NCBI RefSeq assembly: GCF_005887555.1
Contig: NZ_VCIA01000001.1
Coordinates: 3,472,001-3,536,000, forward strand
Length of the DNA stretch: 64,000 bases
Direction: 5' to 3'
Source of the DNA: Lentibacillus cibarius
GTDB lineage: Bacteria > Bacillota > Bacilli > Bacillales > Amphibacillaceae
This document shows positions 17,936 through 27,467 of this stretch, piece by piece. Each line of letters begins with the position of its first letter. Positions within the stretch are counted from its first letter, which is position 1. Both the position numbers and the translations under genes were made by a program. The notes below the pieces were generated by a model. It did no database searches. It had not been told where the DNA came from and saw only the letters and a list, made by a program, of their open reading frames with translations.

Positions 17936-17988
17936 TTACATGTGGGATGAACACAGGGAAGGGTCTTATCACGCAGGAGGTATGGGGT

Positions 17989-18567
17989 ATGAATTTACCG
18001 AACAAATTGACATTATCACGTATTTTTTTAATTCCGATTTTTATTGTTTTACTTAGTGTACCGCTGGGTTGGGGAGAATGGATGATTGGTGAAAACGTGC
18101 TGCCTGTATCCCATCTGGCAGCAGCAGTATTATTTATTATTGCAGCGGCAACGGATTGGGTAGATGGTTATTATGCACGAAAGTATAATTTGGTTACGAA
18201 TTTGGGGAAGTTTTTAGACCCGCTTGCTGATAAGCTACTTGTTGCCTCAGCCCTTATTTTGCTTGTTGAAATGGGGTTGGCACCAGGATGGGTTACGATT
18301 GTTATTATTAGCAGAGAATTTGCCGTGACCGGGTTACGCCTGGTTGCCGCCGGCGAGGGCATTGTATTGGCGGCAGGCAGCATGGGAAAAATAAAAACGG
18401 CCACGCAAATGATTGCAATAGCCGTTTTATTGCTTCATAACTTTCCGTTCGCGCTTGCAGGCTTCCCATTTGGCATGGTTATGCTTTATGCGGCGCTATT
18501 TTTCACAGTACTATCAGGTTATGAGTATTTTGTTAAAAATTGGCATGTAATGAGGGGTTCGAAATAA
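17989..18567 (+). CDS. pgsA: CDP-diacylglycerol--glycerol-3-phosphate 3-phosphatidyltransferase
   Basis: Integral membrane enzyme making phosphatidylglycerol phosphate from CDP-diacylglycerol and glycerol 3-phosphate, the essential step to phosphatidylglycerol. It has 192 residues with several hydrophobic helices. The CDP-alcohol phosphotransferase signature reads DWVDGYYARKYNLVTNLG KFLDPLADK (DxxDGxxAR...GxxxDxxxD), near residues 58-84. ATG 17989 is eight bases after AGGAGG; the long upstream open frame covers the structured leader and is not conserved. The stop overlaps the cinA ATG by one base. Confidence 0.96.
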   Translation: MNLPNKLTLSRIFLIPIFIVLLSVPLGWGEWMIGENVLPVSHLAAAVLFIIAAATDWVDGYYARKYNLVTNLGKFLDPLADKLLVASALILLVEMGLAPGWVTIVIISREFAVTGLRLVAAGEGIVLAAGSMGKIKTATQMIAIAVLLLHNFPFALAGFPFGMVMLYAALFFTVLSGYEYFVKNWHVMRGSK

Positions 18568-19811
18568 TGACAAACATCCGTGCGGAAATTGTTGCAGTAG
18601 GTACAGAATTATTACTAGGCCAGATCGCTGATACAAATGCACAGTGGATATCACAAAGATTAGCAGCAATTGGTATCAATGTGCATCATCATGCTGTTGT
18701 TGGTGATAATCTTCAGCGAGTAGAGGAACAGTTCAAGCTTTCCAATGAAAGGTCTGATGTTATCATCGTCACAGGTGGATTAGGCCCGACAGAGGATGAC
18801 TTAACAAGAGAAGCTTTTCAGAAGCTTTCTGGTATGGAAATAGTGGAACATGAGCCATCCATGAAAAAAATTAAAGCTTATTTTGCTAAACAAAAAATAG
18901 ATATGACACCAAATAATCGGAAACAAGCTCGTGTGTTTGCTGATGCGGATATTCTTGATAATCAAACCGGAATGGCCCCTGGAATGATTGTTTCATACGG
19001 GGATAAAACGTGGATTTTTTTGCCGGGTGTACCGCATGAGATGAAGCGGATGATGGCCAATGATATACTTCCATACCTTCAGCGCCTATTAGGAGAAGAT
19101 ACGATTATCAAATCAGTTATGCTCCGGTTCATCGGTATTGGTGAATCCCGTCTTGAACATGAATTGCAAGATCTAATCCAGCAGCAAACAAATCCGACAA
19201 TCGCTCCACTTGCGCAGAATGAAGGGATAGCGACCCGACTGACAGCTAAGGCCGCAACCGATGAAGAAGCGCTTAAACTAATCGAACGGACAAAACAGGA
19301 TGTTCTTGACAAGGTTGGAGAGCATTATTACGGTGAAGATGAACAATCACTGCAAGCGTCTGTTCTGGAACTACTTAAGGATCAGGGTAAATCCGTAGCC
19401 GCAGCTGAAAGTTTGACGGGAGGAATGTTTATAGACAGGTTAATCGCTATACCTGGAGCTTCTCACGTATGCCGCGGCGGGATTGTCTGCTATGACACGA
19501 AAGTAAAAGAAAATGTGTTACGTGTGCCTTCCGACCTGATTAGCCAATATGGTACAGTTAGTGAACCATGTGCCTCAGTTATGGCTGCAAACGTGAGCTC
19601 GCTTATGGATGCAGATATCGGTATTAGCTTTACCGGCGTTGCGGGTCCGGGCAGTTCAGAGGGGCATCCGGCAGGAACGGTATTCATCACCATTCATGAA
19701 AAATCCGGGAAGCAGCAGACGGAAAAATACACCTTTTATGGAGATCGTCAAACAATCCGGAAACAAACGGTTTTAAAGGGTTATGAACTTTTATTTAATT
19801 TGTTAAAATAA
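18567..19811 (+). CDS. cinA: Competence/damage-inducible protein CinA
   Basis: Two-domain protein of 414 residues. The N-terminal MoaB/MogA-like domain has IVAVGTELLLGQIADTNAQW and TGGLGPTEDDLTRE, typical of COG1058 hydrolases of nicotinamide nucleotides. The C-terminal CinA/PncC-type deamidase domain holds AAAESLTGGMFIDRL, RGGIVCYDTKVKENVL and GVAGPGSSEGHPAGTVFI. Start ATG 18567 overlaps the pgsA stop (TAATG), so it is translated with pgsA. The gene precedes recA, the usual arrangement in Firmicutes, where both are induced in competence. Confidence 0.95.
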   Translation: MTNIRAEIVAVGTELLLGQIADTNAQWISQRLAAIGINVHHHAVVGDNLQRVEEQFKLSNERSDVIIVTGGLGPTEDDLTREAFQKLSGMEIVEHEPSMKKIKAYFAKQKIDMTPNNRKQARVFADADILDNQTGMAPGMIVSYGDKTWIFLPGVPHEMKRMMANDILPYLQRLLGEDTIIKSVMLRFIGIGESRLEHELQDLIQQQTNPTIAPLAQNEGIATRLTAKAATDEEALKLIERTKQDVLDKVGEHYYGEDEQSLQASVLELLKDQGKSVAAAESLTGGMFIDRLIAIPGASHVCRGGIVCYDTKVKENVLRVPSDLISQYGTVSEPCASVMAANVSSLMDADIGISFTGVAGPGSSEGHPAGTVFITIHEKSGKQQTEKYTFYGDRQTIRKQTVLKGYELLFNLLK

Positions 19812-19870
19812 AATTATTGGCAGATAAAAGATACGGAAATCTATTTTTCAAGGATCGTTGTTTGCTGAAT

Positions 19871-19919
19871 TTGTATTTTGTCTTTAAAAACATCGATAAA
19901 ATACGGGAACATCTATTCG
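19871..19919 (+). promoter_or_regulatory. recA promoter with LexA (SOS) box
   Basis: GGAACATCTATTCG at 19906-19919 matches the LexA consensus CGAACRNRYGTTYG at most positions. It lies just downstream of a possible promoter, TTGTAT (19871-19876) and GATAAA (19895-19900) with an 18-base spacer. This is the expected place for SOS repression of recA. Confidence 0.6.
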
Positions 19920-19986
19920 TTTCTTTCTTGGCAAATCGCTGAAAAAAGCGTATGATGGAACTAGTTCATTTAAGGAGGTTACCTCG

Positions 19987-21024
19987 TTGGGAGATAAAAA
20001 ACAAGCGTTGGATATGGCGTTGAAACAAATTGAAAAACAATTCGGCAAAGGCTCGATCATGAAACTGGGGGAACAGGAAGGACAAAAGGTTGCAACCATC
20101 CCCAGTGGTTCACTCGCTTTAGATGTTGCACTGGGAATTGGAGGTTACCCTAGAGGGCGCGTTGTGGAAATTTATGGACCGGAGTCGTCCGGTAAAACGA
20201 CCGTTGCCCTGCATGCTATTGCTGAGGCGCAGCAACAAGGAGGACAAGCTGCGTTCATCGATGCTGAGCATGCACTCGATCCGACATATGCCCGGGCACT
20301 TGGAGTAGATATTGAAGAATTGCTCTTGTCCCAACCTGACACAGGTGAGCAGGCGTTGGAAATCGCTGAGGCGCTCGTTCGCAGTGGGGCCGTTGACATC
20401 ATTGTGGTAGATTCGGTTGCTGCACTGGTACCGAAAGCAGAGATTGAAGGTGAAATGGGTGATTCCCATGTCGGACTCCAGGCACGTCTAATGTCACAGG
20501 CTTTACGGAAATTGTCCGGCGCTATTAATAAATCAAAGACAACGGCAATTTTCATTAATCAAATTAGAGAAAAGGTCGGTGTCATGTTCGGGAATCCGGA
20601 AACAACTCCCGGCGGCCGTGCGCTTAAATTCTATTCATCTGTCAGACTTGAAGTTCGACGCGCGGAAACATTGAAACAGGGAAATGATATGGTAGGGAAC
20701 AAAGCTAGATTAAAAGTAGTTAAAAATAAAGTTGCCCCACCATTTAAACAGGCAGAAGTCGATGTTATGTATGGAGAAGGAATTTCTAAAGAAGGTGAAA
20801 TTCTGGATATTGGATCAGATTTAGATATTATTACTAAAAGCGGTGCATGGTATTCCTATAATAGTGAACGGCTTGGTCAAGGACGAGAAAATGCCAAACA
20901 GTTCCTAAAAGAAAATGAGGATATCAAATTAGAAATTCATCAAGCAATCCGCAAGCATCATAATCTGGACGATGGCCCGGAAGAGGAAACTGAGGACCAA
21001 AACCAGGAAAGTCTGGATGTCTGA
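19987..21024 (+). CDS. recA: Recombinase RecA
   Basis: DNA strand-exchange ATPase and co-protease for LexA, 345 residues. Walker [10 protein letters not shown] is at about 65-73, Walker [13 protein letters not shown] at about 139-150, and the MAW-type segment [26 protein letters not shown] follows. The C-terminal tail is acidic ([15 protein letters not shown]), as is common. The start is TTG 19987, giving (M)[19 protein letters not shown], with AAGGAGGT upstream. It is a single-gene unit between a LexA-controlled promoter and a terminator. Confidence 0.98.
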   Translation: MGDKKQALDMALKQIEKQFGKGSIMKLGEQEGQKVATIPSGSLALDVALGIGGYPRGRVVEIYGPESSGKTTVALHAIAEAQQQGGQAAFIDAEHALDPTYARALGVDIEELLLSQPDTGEQALEIAEALVRSGAVDIIVVDSVAALVPKAEIEGEMGDSHVGLQARLMSQALRKLSGAINKSKTTAIFINQIREKVGVMFGNPETTPGGRALKFYSSVRLEVRRAETLKQGNDMVGNKARLKVVKNKVAPPFKQAEVDVMYGEGISKEGEILDIGSDLDIITKSGAWYSYNSERLGQGRENAKQFLKENEDIKLEIHQAIRKHHNLDDGPEEETEDQNQESLDV

Positions 21025-21055
21025 GGCTAATTGTAGCTAAATAGTTTTATTTTCA

Positions 21056-21089
21056 AATCCCTTTGCTGTCCGCGAAGGGATTATTTTAT
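21056..21089 (+). terminator. Terminator after recA
   Basis: AATCCCTT and AAGGGATT pair around a GC-containing loop, with TATTTTAT following. Confidence 0.75.
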
Positions 21090-21186
21090 CTTATACGAGT
21101 AGGATCAAGGGGATAGCAAGGCCTCACGTCGGCACTCCACCTATGGAATTTTATTTTATAAATTGCGGATAACTTGTGAGGATTTC

Positions 21187-21215
21187 TTGACATTGGTTAT
21201 AGGTACAATTAAAAT
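21187..21215 (+). promoter_or_regulatory. Sigma-A promoter for rny
   Basis: Consensus TTGACA (21187-21192), a 17-base spacer and TAAAAT (21210-21215), about 115 bases before rny. The stretch 21090-21186 has a CCTCAC/GTGAGG repeat of doubtful meaning and no gene. Confidence 0.75.
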
Positions 21216-21328
21216 TAACTTGTATAATTTTATAGTTTATTATACATTAAATTATTTATTATTGAACATTGTACATGCCGACAATAATGAATCAATTGTA
21301 CAACTTTACAGCAATAGGAGGTGAACTC

Positions 21329-22894
21329 ATGGATAATCCTTTAATCATCTCCATTTTGCTTGCCGTAATCCTAATCGTCGGTATTGTTGTTGGTTATTTG
21401 ATTCGCCGATCAATTGCAGAAGCTAAAATATCCAGTGCGGAAAATTTGGCAAAACAGATAGTTGATGAAGCTCATCGAAATGCAGATGCCGCAAAGAAGG
21501 AAGCGCTTCTCGAGGCAAAGGATGAAAATCATAAACTTCGCCAGGAGACAGAGGATGAACTGCGCGAGCGCCGGATGGAAGTTCAAAAGCAGGAAAATCG
21601 TCTGATGCAAAAGGAAGAAAGTCTGGACAAAAAGAGTGAAACGCTTGATAAGCGAGAAACTACACTGGAGGGAAAAGAAGAATCATTAACAGAAAAACAA
21701 CAACAAATTGAAGAAATGGAAAGCAAAGTGGAAGCAATGCTTAGTGAGCAGCAAACAGAGCTAGAACGGATTTCGGGTTACACTACTGACCAGGCAAAAC
21801 AGGTGATTCTAGACCGTGTTGAGCAAGAGGTCAGCCATGAATCGGCATTAATGATTAAAGAAGCTGAAAACCGGGCTAAGGAAGAAGCTGATAAAAAGGC
21901 TAAAAGCATTCTTTCACTGGCCCTGCAACGCTGTGCTGCCGACCATGTTGCGGAAACAACTGTATCGGTTGTCAACCTTCCGAACGATGAAATGAAAGGA
22001 CGAATTATCGGAAGGGAAGGGCGTAACATTCGGACATTGGAAACTTTGACCGGAATTGACCTTATTATTGATGACACGCCGGAAGCGGTCGTGTTGTCAG
22101 GGTTTGATCCAATTCGCCGCGAAATTGCCCGCATGGCATTGGAACGGCTTGTTCAAGATGGACGGATACATCCTGCCAGAATTGAAGAAATGGTCGATAA
22201 AGCAAGGCGTGATGTTGATGACTATATACGTGAGGTTGGAGAAGAAACGACGTTTGAGGTTGGCATCCACGGACTGCACCCAGACCTCGTCAAGATACTC
22301 GGCCGCTTGAAATATCGTACAAGCTATGGTCAAAATGTATTAAAGCACTCCACTGAAGTAGCATACCTCTCCGGGCTGCTTGCTGCTGAGTTAGGTGAAG
22401 ATGAAACATTGGCAAAAAGAGCCGGCCTGCTTCATGATATCGGCAAAGCAATCGATCATGAAGTGGAAGGAAGCCATGTTGAAATTGGCAAGGAGCTTGG
22501 TATAAAGTATAAGGAACCTGAAGTAGTTATTAATTCTATTGCTTCACACCATGGTGATGAGGAGGCAACTTCCATCATTTCGGTTCTGGTTGCTGCAGCC
22601 GATGCCTTATCAGCTGCAAGACCTGGTGCCAGAAGTGAGACACTGGAAAATTACATTAAGCGTCTCGAGAAATTGGAAGAAATCTCGGAATCATTTGTCG
22701 GTGTTGAAAAATCCTTTGCCATTCAAGCAGGAAGAGAAATCCGGATTATGGTTAAACCTGATGAAATTGACGATATTGATTCTGTTCGGGTGGCACGTGA
22801 TATTCGAAAGCAAATTGAAGGCGAACTTGATTATCCGGGCCATATTAAAGTGACAGTTATCAGAGAAACGCGAGCAGTGGAATACGCCAAATAA
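21329..22894 (+). CDS. rny: Ribonuclease Y
   Basis: Membrane-anchored endoribonuclease that initiates mRNA decay. It has 521 residues (520 in B. subtilis). One N-terminal membrane helix (about 5-24) is followed by a long coiled coil (about 30-195, rich in K/E/Q). The KH domain shows [24 protein letters not shown] near 210-235. The HD phosphohydrolase domain has [16 protein letters not shown] and [19 protein letters not shown] near 345-385. ATG 21329 is seven bases after AGGAGGTG; the frame extends upstream without conservation. RicA, encoded at 26159, belongs to the complex that modulates RNase Y in B. subtilis. Confidence 0.97.
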   Translation: MDNPLIISILLAVILIVGIVVGYLIRRSIAEAKISSAENLAKQIVDEAHRNADAAKKEALLEAKDENHKLRQETEDELRERRMEVQKQENRLMQKEESLDKKSETLDKRETTLEGKEESLTEKQQQIEEMESKVEAMLSEQQTELERISGYTTDQAKQVILDRVEQEVSHESALMIKEAENRAKEEADKKAKSILSLALQRCAADHVAETTVSVVNLPNDEMKGRIIGREGRNIRTLETLTGIDLIIDDTPEAVVLSGFDPIRREIARMALERLVQDGRIHPARIEEMVDKARRDVDDYIREVGEETTFEVGIHGLHPDLVKILGRLKYRTSYGQNVLKHSTEVAYLSGLLAAELGEDETLAKRAGLLHDIGKAIDHEVEGSHVEIGKELGIKYKEPEVVINSIASHHGDEEATSIISVLVAAADALSAARPGARSETLENYIKRLEKLEEISESFVGVEKSFAIQAGREIRIMVKPDEIDDIDSVRVARDIRKQIEGELDYPGHIKVTVIRETRAVEYAK

Positions 22895-22990
22895 AACTTA
22901 ACGTGTGAGCCGTCTTTGCAGGATTCAAAGCATTACGACCTTTGTGGTACACTAACATATTAAGCGGCGAAATCACTGAAGGAAGATCTA

Positions 22991-23034
22991 AGCAGAAGCG
23001 GTCAGCTAGACCGCTTCTGCTTTACTTTACAATA
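22991..23034 (+). terminator. Terminator after rny
   Basis: GCAGAAGCGGTC (22992-23003) and GACCGCTTCTGC (23009-23020) form a perfect 12-bp stem with a 5-base loop and a TTTACTTTAC tail. A short untranslated stretch (22895-22990) lies before it. Confidence 0.88.
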
Positions 23035-23084
23035 TAATTGCAATATGCAACACTGAAATTACATAATAAGTTAGGATGAGGTCC

Positions 23085-23885
23085 ATGAAAATACTATTTA
23101 TCGGTGATGTGGCAGGATCACCAGGAAGAGATATGGTACAGGCTTATCTGCCCGAATTGAAAGCGAAATACCGTCCTGATATGACCATTATCAATGGGGA
23201 AAACGCTGCGGCAGGCAAAGGAATTACACAAAAAATCTATAAGCAATTTCTGCAGTGGGGTGCTCATGTCATTACGATGGGCAATCATACGTGGGATAAA
23301 AAAGAAATATTTGAGTTTATAGATGAAGCCAAAAATATGATTCGGCCGGCCAATTTTCCGGAGGGCACCCCTGGAAAAGGTATCACGTTTGTTAATATAA
23401 ATGGAACGGAGGTAGCTGTCGTTAACGCACAGGGGCGAACGTTTCTCCCGGCGATAGATGACCCATTCCGGAAGATGGATGAACTGATTGAAATAGCTAG
23501 GAAACGGACCAATATTATTTTTGTTGATTTTCATGCGGAGGCAACTAGTGAAAAGCAGGCAATGGGATGGTATTTGGACGGTAGGGTCAGTGCTGTAGTC
23601 GGAACACATACACATACACAGACCGCGGATGAACGCATATTACCAAGTGGTACAGCTTTCATAACAGACGTCGGTATGACTGGTCCTTATGATGCTATTC
23701 TGGGAATGGAAAAAGAGGCAGTGATGAAAAAGTTTTTGACAAGTTTGCCAGTACGCTTTGAAATTGATAAAAACGGACGGAATCAATTGAATGGAATAAT
23801 TGTGGATATTGATAAAAAGACAGGTAAAGCTTCTGTAATTGAACGAATTATGATAAATGATGATCACCCCTTTGACAGTTTGTAA
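23085..23885 (+). CDS. ymdB: Metallophosphodiesterase YmdB
   Basis: Calcineurin-like cyclic-nucleotide phosphodiesterase of 266 residues (264 in B. subtilis), known there to affect biofilm/motility choice and RNA turnover. Metal-binding motifs run in order: GDVAGSPGR (residues 7-15), NGENAAAGKG, MGNHTWDKKE, VDFHAEATSEK and GTHTHTQTADERI. ATG 23085 gives (M)KILFIGDVAG; an in-frame ATG three codons earlier overlaps the GATGAGG site. It lies between rny and spoVS in conserved order. Confidence 0.94.
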   Translation: MKILFIGDVAGSPGRDMVQAYLPELKAKYRPDMTIINGENAAAGKGITQKIYKQFLQWGAHVITMGNHTWDKKEIFEFIDEAKNMIRPANFPEGTPGKGITFVNINGTEVAVVNAQGRTFLPAIDDPFRKMDELIEIARKRTNIIFVDFHAEATSEKQAMGWYLDGRVSAVVGTHTHTQTADERILPSGTAFITDVGMTGPYDAILGMEKEAVMKKFLTSLPVRFEIDKNGRNQLNGIIVDIDKKTGKASVIERIMINDDHPFDSL

Positions 23886-23901
23886 AGAAGTGGTTAAATA
23901 G

Positions 23902-23930
23902 GCTGGATGTGTCACTTGCGAATTGAATAT
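23902..23930 (+). promoter_or_regulatory. Predicted sigma-H promoter for spoVS
   Basis: ATTGAATAT (23922-23930) fits the sigma-H -10 RnnGAATww, and GCTGGATGT (23902-23910) matches most of the -35 RnAGGAwWW with an 11-base spacer. spoVS is sigma-H dependent in B. subtilis. The -35 has two mismatches. Confidence 0.45.
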
Positions 23931-24033
23931 TTGAATGTTTAGAATAATTGTTGCATAATGAAGGTTATAAGATAATATCTCCAAGAATATAGTAGCATTA
24001 GAACTACAATAGTAAATGAAGGAGGTACCAGTA

Positions 24034-24294
24034 GTGGAAGTATTAAAAGTGTCAGCTAAATCAAATCCAAATTCAGTAGCAGGTGCACTTGCAAACGTCC
24101 TACGGGAAAGAGGTTCAGCGGAGATACAGGCGATCGGGGCCGGTGCATTGAATCAGGCGGTTAAGGCAGTCGCCATCGCAAGGGGATTCGTTGCGCCAAG
24201 CGGGGTTGATCTCATTTGTATACCGGCATTCACCGATATTATGATTGAAGAAGAAGAACGAACAGCGATTAAACTGATTGTAGAACCAAGATAA
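24034..24294 (+). CDS. spoVS: Stage V sporulation protein S
   Basis: Small Alba-like protein of 86 residues, the exact family length and nearly invariant across spore formers: VSAKSNPNSVAGALANVLRERG and QAIGAGALNQAVKAVAIARGF. It is needed for normal engulfment/coat-stage sporulation and affects septation. The start is GTG 24034 with AAGGAGGT upstream, giving (M)EVLKVSAKS. A terminator follows. The tdh-kbl genes found between spoVS and miaB in B. subtilis are absent. Confidence 0.97.
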   Translation: MEVLKVSAKSNPNSVAGALANVLRERGSAEIQAIGAGALNQAVKAVAIARGFVAPSGVDLICIPAFTDIMIEEEERTAIKLIVEPR

Positions 24295-24314
24295 TGTAAA
24301 ATGGATATGTTTTC

Positions 24315-24346
24315 AGTGTTGTGCACATGCGCAGCACTTTTTTATT
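24315..24346 (+). terminator. Terminator after spoVS
   Basis: AGTGTTGTGC and GCGCAGCACT pair (with two G-U pairs) followed by TTTTTTA. The rest of the spacer to miaB (24347-24489) shows no gene. Confidence 0.8.
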
Positions 24347-24489
24347 TGCCTCACAGCTCGTATGCATCTGAAATGCACTCATAACACTGCCCAGTAACAA
24401 TTTCATTATACGTTAATAACGCAGTAACTAAGGATGACTAAGGTTCCCGTTGATTAGAATTTTTTTGGTTCGGTCGAATATGACATCTA

Positions 24490-24518
24490 TTGTTTAATTT
24501 GGCCGAAACCTTTATAAT
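24490..24518 (+). promoter_or_regulatory. Sigma-A promoter for miaB-ricA
   Basis: TTGTTT (24490-24495), a 17-base spacer and a consensus TATAAT (24513-24518), 58 bases before the miaB start. Confidence 0.72.
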
Positions 24519-24576
24519 GAAATAATGTATGATTATGTAGAAAAGCTCTTTTATATATAAGGAAAGGAGTTGCGAT

Positions 24577-26157
24577 ATGAACGAACAGCAGCGGAAACAA
24601 CAATCGCAAATTAAACAGCCCGAGAATCCGGCGGACGTAAAATCCGACGCGGATAACATGGACCGGCTAAAAAATATGTCCAGCGATGATTTGATTAGCA
24701 AATATTTTGAGACAACCTACGAACCACCGAACTTGAATAAAGCAAGGAAACGCGGCCGTGATGATGTGGAGGTACATTACAATTTCGGCATCCCGGAAGA
24801 TATGGAAAATATCGGGGAAGGCAGGAAATTCATGATTCGTACATACGGCTGTCAAATGAATGAACACGATACTGAAGTGATGGCCGGAATTTTATCTGAA
24901 ATGGGTTATGAATCAACGAATGATCAGCACGAAGCGGATATTATTCTGTTAAATACTTGTGCGATTAGAGAAAACGCAGAGAATAAAGTGTTTGGAGAAA
25001 TTGGGCATCTGAAAGCATTAAAACGGGAAAAGCCTGATTTAATTCTTGGTGTGTGTGGGTGTATGTCCCAGGAAGAGAAAGTCGTTAATCGGATTATGCA
25101 GAAGCATCCGCAAGTAGATTTAATTTTCGGTACCCATAACATTCACCGTCTCCCACAACTTGTCAAAGAAGCGATGTTTGGAAAGGAAAAAGTGGTGGAA
25201 GTATGGTCCAAGGAAGGCGATATCATTGAAAACCTTCCGAAAGCACGTAAAGGAAATATTAAAGCGTGGGTTAACATCATGTATGGCTGTGATAAGTTCT
25301 GCACCTACTGTATTGTACCAATGACTCGTGGTAAAGAACGCAGTCGCCTGCCGGAGGACATTATCCAGGAAGTGCGTCAGTTGGCAGCGCAAGGCTATAA
25401 GGAGGTTACCCTGCTTGGGCAGAATGTGAATGCTTATGGCAAAGACTTTGAGGATTCGGAATATGGTCTTGGCGATTTAATGGACGAGCTGCATAAGATC
25501 GATATTCCACGGATACGCTTTACAACGTCACACCCAAGAGACTTTGACGACCGGCTTATTGAGGTGCTTGCACAAGGTGGCAATCTGCTTGACCATATCC
25601 ATTTACCGGTACAATCGGGCAGCAGCGAGATTCTTAAGAAAATGAATCGTAAATATACACGCGAAGAATATTTGGAATTAGTACGCAAGATTCGTAAAGC
25701 GATGCCGAATGCGACACTGACAACGGATATTATCGTTGGGTTCCCGAATGAGACAGAGGAACAGTTTGAAGAGACCATGTCACTAGTAGAGGAAGTAGGA
25801 TTTGAAGCTGCGTTTACATTCATCTATTCACCGCGGGAAGGTACACCAGCAGCACGCAAGAAAGATAATATACCGGAAGAAGTTAAAAAGCAGCGACTTT
25901 ACCGCTTGAATGAGCTTGTTAACAAACAATCAGCTGAATCGATGCAACAATACAAGGATCAAGTTGTGAAAGTCCTTGTCGAGGGTGAAAGTAAGAAAGA
26001 TCCTGATGTGCTTGCCGGGTATACGGAGCGTAATAAGCTGGTCAACTTTAAAGGACCGGAATCAGCAATCGGCAGCATTGTCGATGTTCGAATTACAGAA
26101 GCAAAAACATGGTCGTTAAACGGGGTTATGGTGGAAACGACAGCAGAGGTGAAATGA
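24577..26157 (+). CDS. miaB: tRNA-2-methylthio-N6-dimethylallyladenosine synthase
   Basis: Radical-SAM methylthiotransferase that converts i6A37 (made by MiaA, encoded at 32440) to ms2i6A37 in tRNA. It has 526 residues; B. subtilis YmcB has 509. The N-terminal domain binds one Fe-S cluster through cysteines in [15 protein letters not shown] and GVCGCMSQ. The radical-SAM motif is [11 protein letters not shown], and a C-terminal TRAM domain ends the protein. ATG 24577 follows AAGGAAAGGAG. The long polar N-terminal extension ([17 protein letters not shown]) is typical of Bacillaceae MiaB. ricA follows after one base. Confidence 0.96.
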   Translation: MNEQQRKQQSQIKQPENPADVKSDADNMDRLKNMSSDDLISKYFETTYEPPNLNKARKRGRDDVEVHYNFGIPEDMENIGEGRKFMIRTYGCQMNEHDTEVMAGILSEMGYESTNDQHEADIILLNTCAIRENAENKVFGEIGHLKALKREKPDLILGVCGCMSQEEKVVNRIMQKHPQVDLIFGTHNIHRLPQLVKEAMFGKEKVVEVWSKEGDIIENLPKARKGNIKAWVNIMYGCDKFCTYCIVPMTRGKERSRLPEDIIQEVRQLAAQGYKEVTLLGQNVNAYGKDFEDSEYGLGDLMDELHKIDIPRIRFTTSHPRDFDDRLIEVLAQGGNLLDHIHLPVQSGSSEILKKMNRKYTREEYLELVRKIRKAMPNATLTTDIIVGFPNETEEQFEETMSLVEEVGFEAAFTFIYSPREGTPAARKKDNIPEEVKKQRLYRLNELVNKQSAESMQQYKDQVVKVLVEGESKKDPDVLAGYTERNKLVNFKGPESAIGSIVDVRITEAKTWSLNGVMVETTAEVK

Positions 26158-26158
26158 T

Positions 26159-26590
26159 ATGGCACAATATACACGTAAAGAAATTTTAGATGAGGCGAAA
26201 AATCTGGCAAACATGCTGGCGAACACGGAAGAGATTAACCGGTTTAAACAAGTAGAAGCGAAACTTAATGCGAATCAAAAAGTGCAGAAGCTGATCAAAA
26301 AAATAAAAACATTGCAGAAACAAGCGGTTAACTTCCAGGCGTATGAAAAAACAGAAGCGCTGAAAAATGTGGAGGAAGAAATTGACCGACTTCATGCCGA
26401 AGTGGATGCTATCCCAATTGTCCAGGAATTCAAAGAAACGCAAGGTGTCGTCAACGATGTACTGCAACTTGTATCCGGAACAATATCCCGTGAAGTGACC
26501 AACAATGTAATCACGTCAACGGGTGGTGATCTCCTGGCCGGTACAACGGGAACAAAACAGGCAGATGAAATAACAAATAGTCAGCAGTAA
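26159..26590 (+). CDS. ricA: RicA (YmcA), RNase Y regulatory complex subunit
   Basis: YlbF/YmcA-family helical protein of 143 residues. In B. subtilis RicA, RicF and RicT form a complex that tunes RNase Y cleavage and phosphorelay output in sporulation, biofilm and competence. Recognisable: YTRKEILDEAKNLANMLANTEEINRFKQVEAKLN and the central KKIKTLQKQAVNFQ. The C-terminal 30 residues are polar and less conserved. ATG 26159 follows the miaB stop by one base, with GAGGTGA overlapping the end of miaB. Confidence 0.93.
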   Translation: MAQYTRKEILDEAKNLANMLANTEEINRFKQVEAKLNANQKVQKLIKKIKTLQKQAVNFQAYEKTEALKNVEEEIDRLHAEVDAIPIVQEFKETQGVVNDVLQLVSGTISREVTNNVITSTGGDLLAGTTGTKQADEITNSQQ

Positions 26591-26668
26591 ATATTAGAGT
26601 TTTTCCAAAAACTAACCAAAATAATAGAGCGTTCGTCTCTTACCCATAATATAGCATGTGAAGGAAAG

Positions 26669-26696
26669 CCGGGAAAATATTTATCCCGGTTTTTTC
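26669..26696 (+). terminator. Terminator after ricA
   Basis: CCGGGA and TCCCGG with a 9-base loop and TTTTTT. Confidence 0.8.
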
Positions 26697-26721
26697 TGTT
26701 ACCTTCTTGTCGTGTCATTAT

Positions 26722-26750
26722 TCACTTTAGGTATTTGTCTTGCATACGAT
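26722..26750 (+). promoter_or_regulatory. Possible sigma-E promoter for cotE
   Basis: CATACGAT (26743-26750) matches seven of eight bases of the sigma-E -10 CATACAMT. The -35 region 14 bases upstream (about TCACTTT) is weak. cotE is transcribed early in the mother cell by sigma-E in B. subtilis. Confidence 0.4.
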
Positions 26751-26777
26751 GACAGTGAGAAAAGGAGGTAACGAACT

Positions 26778-27344
26778 ATGTCATTTCTTGATCATGATTT
26801 TAGAGAAGTCATTACGAAGGCTGTTTGTGGTAAAGGAAGAAAGTTCACTCAGGCGACGCATAACATCCAGCCGTCACACCGGGCATCAAGTATTCTTGGG
26901 TGCTGGGTTATCAATCATCGCTACAATGCCAAGAAAAAGTCCGAGGACACCGTAGAAGTGAATGGCAGCTATGACATCAATATCTGGTATTCGTACAATG
27001 ATAACACAAAAACAGAAGTAGTTACCGAACGTGTCACGTATACTGATTACATTCCTCTCTCCGTTAAAGATGACAATGTCTTGAACGATGATTTTGATGT
27101 GATAGCTAAGGTGGTTCAGCAGCCGAATTGTCTTGAGTGTGAAATAGACAGTCATGGGAACACGATTGCTGTTGATGTAGAACGTGAATTTGTTGTTCAG
27201 ATCATTGGCGAGACTAAGGTAGCTGTTAAGGTTGACCCAAAAGGTTACACATTTGATGATGATGATGACTGGGGATTTGATGTCACCGATGATGAACTCA
27301 ATGAAGTAGAACCGAATTTTATTAATGAGCGTGACAAAGACTGA
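26778..27344 (+). CDS. cotE: Spore outer-coat morphogenetic protein CotE
   Basis: Scaffold for outer spore coat assembly, 188 residues (181 in B. subtilis). The conserved N-terminal part reads [21 protein letters not shown] and [16 protein letters not shown] very acidic C-terminal tail ([21 protein letters not shown]) is required for interactions in the homologue. ATG 26778 follows AAAGGAGG. It has its own terminator and lies between ricA and mutS, the conserved order. Confidence 0.96.
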   Translation: MSFLDHDFREVITKAVCGKGRKFTQATHNIQPSHRASSILGCWVINHRYNAKKKSEDTVEVNGSYDINIWYSYNDNTKTEVVTERVTYTDYIPLSVKDDNVLNDDFDVIAKVVQQPNCLECEIDSHGNTIAVDVEREFVVQIIGETKVAVKVDPKGYTFDDDDDWGFDVTDDELNEVEPNFINERDKD

Positions 27345-27347
27345 ATC

Positions 27348-27382
27348 ACTTACGAGGGGTAATACTCTCGTAAGTTTTTTTT
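27348..27382 (+). terminator. Terminator after cotE
   Basis: ACTTACGAG and CTCGTAAGT form a 9-bp stem followed by eight Ts. Confidence 0.9.
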
Positions 27383-27423
27383 GCACAGATGTATCCCGGT
27401 TGTCGTCTTATATCGGCAAACTA

Positions 27424-27432
27424 TGCTATAAT
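27424..27432 (+). promoter_or_regulatory. Extended -10 promoter for mutS-mutL
   Basis: TGCTATAAT has a TGn extension and consensus TATAAT (27427-27432), 36 bases before mutS. Confidence 0.6.
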
Positions 27433-27467
27433 AGAACAATATATTCGTATGTTTTGGAGGATTCAAT

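Noticed and set aside
17908..17988. Upstream in-frame extension of pgsA
   Set aside because: It is not conserved and lies over the structured leader; the AGGAGG site belongs to ATG 17989.
21122..21181. CCTCAC/GTGAGG inverted repeat upstream of rny
   Set aside because: Only six base pairs with a loop of about 48 bases; compatible with chance.
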